Shown in pieces: positions 42,539 through 49,800 of a DNA stretch of 64,000 bases. Made by a program: the position numbers and the translations under genes. Numbering within the stretch: position 1 is the stretch's first letter; each line of letters opens with the position of its first letter. The notes below the pieces were generated by a model that worked only from the letters and a program-made list of their open reading frames with translations, ran no database searches and was not told where the DNA came from. Location of the stretch: NCBI RefSeq assembly GCF_014851865.1, contig NZ_JACVAM010000002.1, positions 372,001 to 436,000 on the forward strand, read 5' to 3'. This DNA comes from Pseudomonas sp. PDM16. GTDB lineage: Bacteria; Pseudomonadota; Gammaproteobacteria; Pseudomonadales; Pseudomonadaceae.

Positions 42539-42568
42539 TGTTGGCGGCAGGCCGGGGCTGGAGATGGA

Positions 42569-42835
42569 TTACTCGGGCATGCTCCATGGGTCGAGCGAAT
42601 AACCCTGGCGGCTGATCTGCTCACGCGACTGGGACAATGCATCGGCCAGCTGTGCAGGATCGGCGTAGGTGTGGCTGGCCAGCTGGGCCTGGCCCAGGCG
42701 GCGGTTGGTGCGGTCGATCACCGCCAGAGTGATCAGGCCGGTACCATCCTGTGGCTGCCAGGCGACGCACTGGAACGGCTGGAAAGCGCGGCCAGCGATC
42801 AGAAGAGCTTCGTTTACGCGGAGCGAGGTATTCAT
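42569..42835 (-). CDS. Small hypothetical protein, paralog of the 42155-42436 product
   Basis: This is an 88-residue soluble protein. The start at 42835 (MNTSLRVNEALLIAGRAF) has TTGGAGA upstream; the open frame reaches 42886, but that part lacks a ribosome site. The sequence aligns end to end with the neighbouring 93-residue protein and ends in GYSLDPWSMPE. It is followed by its own terminator. It has no known domain that I recognise. The conserved PWSMP end and the tandem placement suggest a small Pseudomonas-specific family. Confidence 0.78.
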   Translation of the reverse strand: MNTSLRVNEALLIAGRAFQPFQCVAWQPQDGTGLITLAVIDRTNRRLGQAQLASHTYADPAQLADALSQSREQISRQGYSLDPWSMPE

Positions 42836-43070
42836 GGGTCTGTTCTCCAAGGGATGCCCAATGTGCAATCCGGCCAGCGAAAGCACGTGTTGCCGCGGCC
42901 TGTGAACAGTTGATGATCAATCCTGACCTTGGAGTCACATCCTGTCGTGAAAACATAGGAATATGTCGCATGTCAGTGTTTTTTCGGTCTTTCCCGTTTC
43001 GTCCGTATTTAAGCGGGCTGGCGTGCCCCGGCTATCCTAAGCAGACCACCCTTCATATAGGAGAGTCGTC

Positions 43071-43262
43071 ATGGGCTCCATGCTCAGCGGTCTGGTCAGT
43101 CTGATCATCCTTGCCCTGGACATCTGGGCGATCATCAACGTGATCAAGAGCAACGCGGAAACCGGGATGAAGATCCTCTGGGTGCTGCTGATCATCCTGC
43201 TGCCGGTACTGGGCCTGATCATCTGGGCGCTGCTGGGGCCGCGCGGCAACGTGCGCATCTGA
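43071..43262 (+). CDS. PLDc_N-domain membrane peptide
   Basis: This is a 63-residue peptide with two closely spaced hydrophobic segments (LVSLIILALDIWAIINVI and KILWVLLIILLPVLGLIIW). They match the phospholipase D-nuclease N-terminal (PLDc_N) domain, here without any nuclease domain. The conserved end WALLGPRG is present. GGAGAG sits eight bases before the ATG. Such stand-alone peptides are common in pseudomonads and resemble the membrane anchor of cardiolipin synthases; the role is unknown. It stands alone before speE. Confidence 0.82.
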   Translation: MGSMLSGLVSLIILALDIWAIINVIKSNAETGMKILWVLLIILLPVLGLIIWALLGPRGNVRI

Positions 43263-43383
43263 TCCACACATCCTGTTGCCATAGTCGGCTGGGGCCGCTG
43301 GGCCTGTCTTCCTATAATGCGCACCTCCTTCATGGGCGGGCGCTTGTCCGTCCGAATCCACCAGCGGCGACGGGGGACTACCC

Positions 43384-44244
43384 ATGAGTGACTATCAGGA
43401 AACTCTCTACGACGGCTATGGCCAGCGCTTTCGCATGGACAGGCTGCTACATGAGGTGCGTACCGAGCACCAGCACCTGGTGATCTTCGAGAACGCCCGG
43501 ATGGGGCGGGTGATGGCGCTGGACGGCGTTATCCAGACCACCGAGGCCGACGAGTTCATCTACCACGAGATGCTGACCCATGTGCCGATCCTGGCCCACG
43601 GCCTGGCCAGGCGCGTGCTGATCATCGGCGGTGGCGACGGAGGCATGCTGCGTGAGGTGCGCAAGCATCACGGCGTCGAGAGCATCACACTGGTCGAGGT
43701 TGACGGAGCGGTGGTCGACATATGCCGGGAGTTCCTGCCCAACCATAGTTGTGGCGCTTACGAGGACCCGCGTCTGAACCTGGTGATCGATAGCGGCATG
43801 AGCTTCGTGTCGACCACCGACGAGAGGTTCGACGTGATCATCTCTGACTCCATCGATCCGGCCGGGCCGGGCGAGATGCTGTTTTCCGACAACTTCCATC
43901 AAGCCTGCCGCCGTTGCCTGGACGATGGCGGCATCCTGGTGGCCCAGAACGGTACTCCCTTCATGCAGCTTGGTGAGGTGCAGAACACCGCCAGCCGCAT
44001 GGACGGTCTGTTTGCCGACTGGCACTTCTACCAGGCTGCAGTGCCAACCCATATCGGTGGCAGTATGTCCTTCGCCTGGGGTAGCACCGATGCCGAATAC
44101 CGTAAATTGCCCCTGGATACCCTGCGCCAGCGCTTCGTCGGTAGTGGAATCGTTACCCGCTACTACAACCCGGAGATCCATCTAGGTGCCTTCGCCCTGC
44201 CACAGTATGTGTTGCACGCGGTGAACAAGCCGAGCAACGACTGA
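43384..44244 (+). CDS. speE: Spermidine synthase (polyamine aminopropyltransferase)
   Basis: SpeE transfers an aminopropyl group from decarboxylated S-adenosylmethionine to putrescine. The 286-residue protein has the SAM-fold motif VLIIGGGDGGMLREVRKH (about 77-94), the EVDGAVVDICREF acidic motif, the catalytic SDSIDPAGPGEMLFS region and FYQAAVPTHIGGSMSFAWGS. Length matches the E. coli-type enzyme (288). The ATG at 43384 is set by the conserved MSDYQETLYDGYGQRFRMD. speD is not adjacent. A very regular terminator follows at 44330. Confidence 0.97.
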   Translation: MSDYQETLYDGYGQRFRMDRLLHEVRTEHQHLVIFENARMGRVMALDGVIQTTEADEFIYHEMLTHVPILAHGLARRVLIIGGGDGGMLREVRKHHGVESITLVEVDGAVVDICREFLPNHSCGAYEDPRLNLVIDSGMSFVSTTDERFDVIISDSIDPAGPGEMLFSDNFHQACRRCLDDGGILVAQNGTPFMQLGEVQNTASRMDGLFADWHFYQAAVPTHIGGSMSFAWGSTDAEYRKLPLDTLRQRFVGSGIVTRYYNPEIHLGAFALPQYVLHAVNKPSND

Positions 44245-44329
44245 CTCGTCTGGCGGGAGCATCATCTCCCTCGGTCGAACGAGATATCGGGGCAATATCG
44301 CCTTCGGCTGAAGTCGAGAATCGGTCGCG

Positions 44330-44364
44330 ACTCCGGAGTTTTCTGAAAAAACTCCGGAGTTTTT
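44330..44364 (+). terminator. Intrinsic terminator between speE and putP
   Basis: ACTCCGGAGTTTT (44330-44342) is an exact inverted copy of AAAACTCCGGAGT (44348-44360), loop CTGAA, then TTTT. Each arm itself contains the palindrome CTCCGGAG. It can work in both directions and isolates the putP leader from speE. Confidence 0.92.
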
Positions 44365-44365
44365 C

Positions 44366-44697
44366 GCAAGAACCCGTCACCTCCCTGTCACTAGAGTCCT
44401 GCATCCCGCTCCGGGGGCGGGTTTCGCGTTGCGCTTGTGCCGCCGGAGCAATGGGCTAAACCGAAGGTAGGGGCTTCCTTGCCGGTGGTCGCTATTGCGG
44501 CAGGGTGCACGATACGCACCTTGCGGTCGTTTCCGGGAGGGGAGCGATGTGATGTGGCGCCGGCTACGGGCGTCCGCCTTGCAATCCCCGGTTCAAACCG
44601 GGGTATCCGAGTGTCCGCCACGAACGGGCACGTATGCCAACCTGGCCGCGGACGACCCGTCGCGGCGCATAACAACAAACGAGAGGGCACCCTCCTC
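44366..44697 (+). promoter_or_regulatory. Long hairpin-rich leader of putP
   Basis: About 330 bases between the speE terminator and the putP ATG carry no convincing gene. Several stable stems are visible: GCTCCGG/CCGGAGC (44408-44414 with 44443-44449); GCAGGGTGC/GCACCTTGC (44500-44508 with 44516-44524, one G-U pair, loop ACGATAC); and CCCCGG/CCGGGG (44586-44591 with 44598-44603). The ribosome site GAGAGGG is followed by a possible pairing partner CCTC before the ATG. A cis-regulatory RNA is possible; I do not recognise a known riboswitch class. A weak -10 could lie near 44390 (CACTAGAGT). Confidence 0.45.
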
Positions 44698-46191
44698 ATG
44701 ACAGCTAGCACCCCCATGCTGATTACTTTCGTGGTGTATATCGCCGCGATGGTTGCAATCGGCTTCGCTGCCTACCTGGCTACCAAGAATTTTTCCGACT
44801 ACATCCTTGGCGGCCGTAGCCTCGGTAGCTTCGTGACCGCCCTGTCTGCCGGCGCCTCCGACATGAGTGGCTGGCTGCTGATGGGCCTGCCGGGCGCGAT
44901 CTTCATCGCCGGTATCTCCGAGAGCTGGATCGCCATCGGCCTGATCATCGGTGCCTGGCTCAACTGGCTGTTCGTTGCCGGTCGCCTGCGCGTGCAGACC
45001 GAGCACAACGGCAACGCCCTTACCCTGCCGGACTTCTTCACTAACCGCTTCGAGGACAACAGCAAGATCCTGCGTATCTTCTCCGCGCTGGTGATCCTGG
45101 TGTTCTTCACCATCTATTGCGCTTCGGGCGTGGTGGCTGGTGCTCGCCTGTTCGAAAGCACCTTCGGCCTCTCCTACGACACCGCCCTGTGGGTCGGTGC
45201 CGCGGCGACCATCGCCTACGTGTTCATCGGTGGTTTCCTGGCAGTGAGCTGGACCGATACCGTGCAGGCCACCATGATGATCTTTGCCCTGCTGATCACC
45301 CCGGTGTTCGTGATCCTCGCCCTGGGTGACTTCGATGCGGCCATGACCACCATCGAACAGGCCAACCCGGCCAACTTCGACATGTTCCGCAACCTGTCCT
45401 TCATCGCGATCATCTCGCTGCTGGGCTGGGGCCTGGGCTACTTCGGCCAGCCGCATATCCTGGTGCGTTTCATGGCCGCAGACTCGGTCAAGTCGATCCC
45501 GGCTGCCCGTCGTATCGGTATGGCCTGGATGATCCTCTGCCTCGGCGGCGCCGTGGCTGTGGGCTTCTTCGGCATTGCATACTTCAACAACAACCCGGAC
45601 CTGGCTGGCCCTGTTCATGAGAACGGCGAGCGCGTGTTCATCGAACTGACCAAGATCCTGTTCAACCCGTGGGTTGCCGGTGTGGTCCTGTCCGCCATCC
45701 TGGCGGCGGTAATGAGCACCCTGAGTTGCCAGCTGCTGGTCTGCTCCAGTGCCCTGACCGAAGACTTCTACAAGGCCTTCCTGCGTAAGGGCGCCTCGCA
45801 GAAGGAGCTGGTGTGGGTCGGCCGTGGCATGGTGCTGCTGATCGCTGTGATCGCCATCCTCATCGCGCAGAATCCGGAGAGCAAGGTTCTGGGCCTGGTG
45901 TCCTACGCCTGGGCTGGCTTCGGCGCCGCCTTCGGTCCGGTGGTGATCCTGTCCCTGATGTGGAAAGGCATGACCCGTAACGGTGCCCTGGCCGGCATGG
46001 TGGTCGGTGCCGCTACCGTGATCATCTGGAAGAACTGGATCGGCATGGGCCTGTACGAAATCATCCCGGGCTTCATCCTGGGCACTATCGCCATCCTGGT
46101 CTTCAGCCGCATCGGCAACGCACCGAGCCAGTCCATGTTGCAACGCTTCTACGAAGCGGAGAAGGAATACAAGGACGCTCATATCCGCTGA
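44698..46191 (+). CDS. putP: Sodium/proline symporter
   Basis: PutP imports proline with Na+ across the inner membrane. The 497-residue protein starts MTASTPMLITFVVYIAAMVAIGF at 44698 and has about thirteen spans. Family signatures are TKNFSDYILGGRSLGSFVTALSAGASDMSGWLLMGLPGAIF, with the Na+-binding Ala/Asp region in TM2, and LLGWGLGYFGQPHILVRFMA. SCQLLVCSSALTEDFYK lies in TM9. Upstream in-frame sequence from 44437 is leader, not coding. putA (proline dehydrogenase) is not adjacent, unlike in several pseudomonads. A terminator follows at 46234. Confidence 0.95.
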   Translation: MTASTPMLITFVVYIAAMVAIGFAAYLATKNFSDYILGGRSLGSFVTALSAGASDMSGWLLMGLPGAIFIAGISESWIAIGLIIGAWLNWLFVAGRLRVQTEHNGNALTLPDFFTNRFEDNSKILRIFSALVILVFFTIYCASGVVAGARLFESTFGLSYDTALWVGAAATIAYVFIGGFLAVSWTDTVQATMMIFALLITPVFVILALGDFDAAMTTIEQANPANFDMFRNLSFIAIISLLGWGLGYFGQPHILVRFMAADSVKSIPAARRIGMAWMILCLGGAVAVGFFGIAYFNNNPDLAGPVHENGERVFIELTKILFNPWVAGVVLSAILAAVMSTLSCQLLVCSSALTEDFYKAFLRKGASQKELVWVGRGMVLLIAVIAILIAQNPESKVLGLVSYAWAGFGAAFGPVVILSLMWKGMTRNGALAGMVVGAATVIIWKNWIGMGLYEIIPGFILGTIAILVFSRIGNAPSQSMLQRFYEAEKEYKDAHIR

Positions 46192-46233
46192 GTGTCGTTG
46201 CCTGCTCATCGGCGATCTGCCGGTGAGTACCCT

Positions 46234-46275
46234 GCAGAGGCCCCGATATCGCTGATGTCGGGGCCTCTGCATTTA
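46234..46275 (+). terminator. Intrinsic terminator after putP
   Basis: GCAGAGGCCCCGA (46234-46246) pairs exactly with TCGGGGCCTCTGC (46258-46270), followed by ATTTATG. The 13-bp stem is strong; the T-tract is moderate. Confidence 0.88.
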
Positions 46276-46438
46276 TGGCCAGGCCGAACTGGTGGATGGA
46301 GCTCGCGTGTCGCAATTTGACACGGAAATGGCAGCTGGCGGCTGGGTGAGAGTAGTCGTGTGAGCGAGTCTCACGGATAGGTGAAGACCTGGGTGCTGGC
46401 AATGGCTGGTGCTCTCCCTGCGGTCGAAGGAGGCCGCC

Positions 46439-46810
46439 ATGTTCCGTCAGATATTGCTCTGCGCCGTTATCGGGCTCGGTTCCACCGGCTGTGTCGCCTA
46501 TGGCGACGAGTATGCCCGCCCAGGCTACGAGGTTCGCTACTACGAGATACGACCGCTACCCAGGGGATACGATGATCGCGACTACCGATGGCACCGCGAC
46601 CGTTACCAGGAGCGCCGCCATTCCCATTACGCCCCGGATCACGGTGGCCGCTATCGCTGGCATGGGGACTTCCACCGCCATGATGCATACCGTGACCGCT
46701 CTGCCTGGAGACCACGCCACGACGGCCGCTCATGGCAGCGCCATGACGGCTGGCGACGCGAGTTCGACCGCTCACGGCCCCCATTGCGAGGGCGGGCTCT
46801 TTCCGATTGA
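46439..46810 (+). CDS. Small basic lipoprotein, His/Arg/Tyr-rich
   Basis: This is a 123-residue predicted lipoprotein. AAGGAGG precedes the ATG at 46439 (MFRQILLCAVIGLGSTGCVAYG), and the lipobox is GSTGC. The mature part is very hydrophilic and unusual in composition: RWHRDRYQERRHSHYAP, YRWHGDFHRHDAYRDR, RHDGRSWQRHDGWRREFDRSRP. Histidine, arginine, aspartate and tyrosine dominate, without a recognised domain. It could bind metal or a polyanion, but this is only composition-based. It converges on the adhesin gene with a shared hairpin between them. Confidence 0.7.
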   Translation: MFRQILLCAVIGLGSTGCVAYGDEYARPGYEVRYYEIRPLPRGYDDRDYRWHRDRYQERRHSHYAPDHGGRYRWHGDFHRHDAYRDRSAWRPRHDGRSWQRHDGWRREFDRSRPPLRGRALSD

Positions 46811-46819
46811 TTGTATAGA

Positions 46820-46849
46820 GGCGGGCCTCCAGGGCCCGCCTTCGCTTCT
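46820..46849. terminator. Hairpin between convergent lipoprotein and adhesin genes
   Basis: GGCGGGCC (46820-46827) pairs with GGCCCGCC (46833-46840), loop TCCAG, followed by TTCGCTTCT on the plus strand. It overlaps the end of the adhesin gene by two bases. Confidence 0.65.
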
Positions 46850-49800
46850 ACTGGTCCAGCTTCATGCTGTGGTCGGCACCGGCGATCAGCGAGTTGATGA
46901 TCGCGGCCGGCATGATGCCCGAACCGCCGATATCCAGGCCGTCTGGTGCGAAGTCCTCACCGCCGCCGTTCTGAACGGGCGGTTCGAGGTGGCCTTCCGC
47001 ATCGTTGCTGCCGCGCTGGAGGTCGATGTAGGCGCCGAGATCGTTACTCTCGCTCTGGAGCAGGTCGGCCAGGTCGATGCTCTCCTTGTTGGAGTCGAAT
47101 CCGCTGGTAGCCTGGATCGCTGAGCCAGACGCTTCCGGATCTTCCGCCATGAGAAGCTGTTCGTCTTCCAGCGGCAGGAGCGTGTCTCCAGAGTCGAACG
47201 CTGCAGCTGCCGGGGCCATGCGCAATCCGCCGCCTGCTGCGCTTTCCAGTGTCAGATGCAGCGTGGCGGAGGCCTGACTGCCGTCACTGTCCTCGATGGT
47301 GTAGACCACCTTGAATGTGACGTCCTGGTCGATATTGAAGGTGCTGGCCGGGGTGAAGCTGTAGTTGCCGCTATGGGCATCGATCTTCAGCAGTCCGATA
47401 TCGGTGCCCAGATCCAGCTGGTAGAAGTTGCCGTCGAAGGTCGCTGAGAGGTCACCGATGCCGTCACCGTCGCTGTCGAGACTGACGCCGACGACCTTCT
47501 GCGCGGCAGGGCCATCGGCACCGAAGTCATCGGCGACGTTACCTGAGACGCTGCCATCGAGCAGACCACCCACCTGCACGGTGCCCTGCAGCACGCCGTT
47601 GAGGTCCAGCGGGTTGACCACCACGATGGTGTTGGGGTTATGCACCGTGCTTTCCTGGACGAAGTCGCCCGGGTTGTGGAGCAGACCGTCGTCGGTGTTC
47701 CAGGTCAGCGGAGGGTTGCCGCTCGGCGACCAGGCCACGGTGTCCAGGTTGCTCTGGGCATAGTCGCCGACGAGCTCGGCGCCGATGCCCACTGCGTATA
47801 CGGAGTCCACGCCCTTGTCCGTGACGAAGTCTACCCAGCCGTCCCGTTCGCTGGAGGAGATGGATACCGAGGGCCGGTTGGCGCCCAGCGGGGTGGCCGG
47901 ATAGCCGTCCGAGAGGAAGTAGACGAAGGTGTGATCGGCCTCCGGTGGGGTGCCGTAGTGGGTCTGGACCTGCTTCAGCGCGTCGTCGAAATTGGTGCCG
48001 GTACCGGTGCTAACGCCCCGGATGGCGGCGATGGCGGCGGCGGGGTCGTTGAACCAGCCGTGATAGGTGGCGGTGTCGTCGAAGGTCACCAGCATCACGT
48101 TCTGCAGACTGCCGCCGTAACTGGTGATCAGGTTTTCGAGGGCGCTCTGGGCCAGGGCCAGGCGTGTGGTGGTGCCGCCACCCGGCAGGCTGACAACACC
48201 GCCGAGGAACGGGCTGACCATGGTTGCCGACGTGTCGAGCATGATCACCAGGTTGACCGAGGCCGTCGTACTGCCTTCGGTCAGTACGACGAAGTCGTCC
48301 ACTGCCACGGGTGCCGCGTCGGCGACGTTGACGGTGACTGTTGCTCCGGCGCTGTAGGTGTCGCCGTCGAAGGCCTGGTAGCCGAAGGTAGGCGCAGGAC
48401 CATCGTTGGTCGAGTCGAAGTCGCCCGGCGGCAGGTAAGTCAGCAAGCCATTCGCCGCGTCGGTCGCGCTGATCACCGCGCTGCCCGCAGCGACGGCGGC
48501 CGCGGTCACGGCTACGCCATTGATCTGCAAAGTGCCGTGGTCGGGCAGCGAGGTGATGCGGAAGCTCTCCACCGCGTCGCCGATATCCGGGTCGCTGCCG
48601 GACAGCGAGATGGCCACCTCTGCGCCACCCTGCACAGCGCTGGCCGATACATCGGTGGCCTGCGGTGCATCGTTCACCGGGGTAACGCCGATGTTGACGG
48701 TGACGATGTTGCCATTGGCAGTGCCGTCGTTGGCCCGATAGGTGAAGCTGTCGGCAGTGGTCTCGCTACCGTTGTGGGTATAGCTGAAGGTGCCATTGGC
48801 GTTCAGCGTCAGGGTCCCGTTGGCTGGACCGGAGACCAGGATAGCGCTGAGCGTGTCGTTCTCGGCGTCGCTGTCGTTGGCCAACACGCTGGTGCTGCCA
48901 CTCGCCAGTACAGTGGCGGTGCCGCCTTCGGCGACCACGATGCTGTCGGCCACCGAGACCGGTGCGTCGTTGACCGGCGTGATGCCGATGCTGACGGTGA
49001 CGGTGTTGCCATTGGCGGTGCCGTCGTTGGCCCGATAGGTGAAGCTGTCTGTAGTGGTCTCGCTGCCGTCGTGGACGTAGCTGAATGTGCCGTTGGGGTT
49101 CAGCGTCAGAGTGCCATGGGCCGGGCCGGAGACCAGGATAGCGTCGAGCGGGTCGCCGTCGGCGTCACTGTCGTTGGCCAGTACGCTGGTGCTGCCACCC
49201 ACCAGCGTACTGGCTGTGCCGCCCTCGGCGACCAGGATGCTGTCGGGCAATGAGACTGGGGCGTCGTTGAGCGGGTTGACGCCAATGGTGACGGTGCTGG
49301 TGGCGAAGCCGCCGTTGCCGTCGGAGACGGTGACGACGAAGCTGTCCGAGCCGTTGTAGTTCGTGCTTGGGGTGTAAGTGAAAGAACCGGTGGCCGTGTT
49401 GAGGGCCACGGTGCCGTTACCCGGCGCGCCAGTGATGGAGAAACTGAGCGTGTCTCCCTCGATGTCGGTGCCGGTGACGATGCCGTTGACGGGCACGTTC
49501 TCATCGGTGACCAGGCCCAGGTCACTGGTGGTCGGGGCATCGTTGACTGGAGTGACGGTGATGGCCACCGAGTCGGAGGTGCTGTCGATGCCGTCGCTGG
49601 CGACGATGCTGAGAGTGTCTGGCCCGTTGTAGTTGGCGCTGGGGGTATAACGCAACTGGGCCATCGCGTTGTTGATTGCCGCCTGGCTGCCGGTCAGCAC
49701 CAGTGCGCTGCTCCCATCACCACTGACACCTGCGCCGAGTGCGTTCAGCCCTACATTGAGCACACCATGCTCGACGCTGAGGGTGACGGTCAGGTTGTCC

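Noticed and set aside
44586..44603. tRNA T-arm-like sequence in the putP leader
   Set aside because: CCCCGG-TTCAAA-CCGGGG has a 6-base loop, and no D-arm, anticodon arm or 7-bp acceptor stem can be found around it.
46491..47123. 210-codon plus-strand frame over the small lipoprotein and adhesin end
   Set aside because: It crosses the convergent hairpin and two better-supported genes; it has no domain or start signal.
47640..49253. 537-codon plus-strand frame over the adhesin gene
   Set aside because: Gly/Val/Arg-rich shadow of the repeats; no recognisable domain and no start signal.
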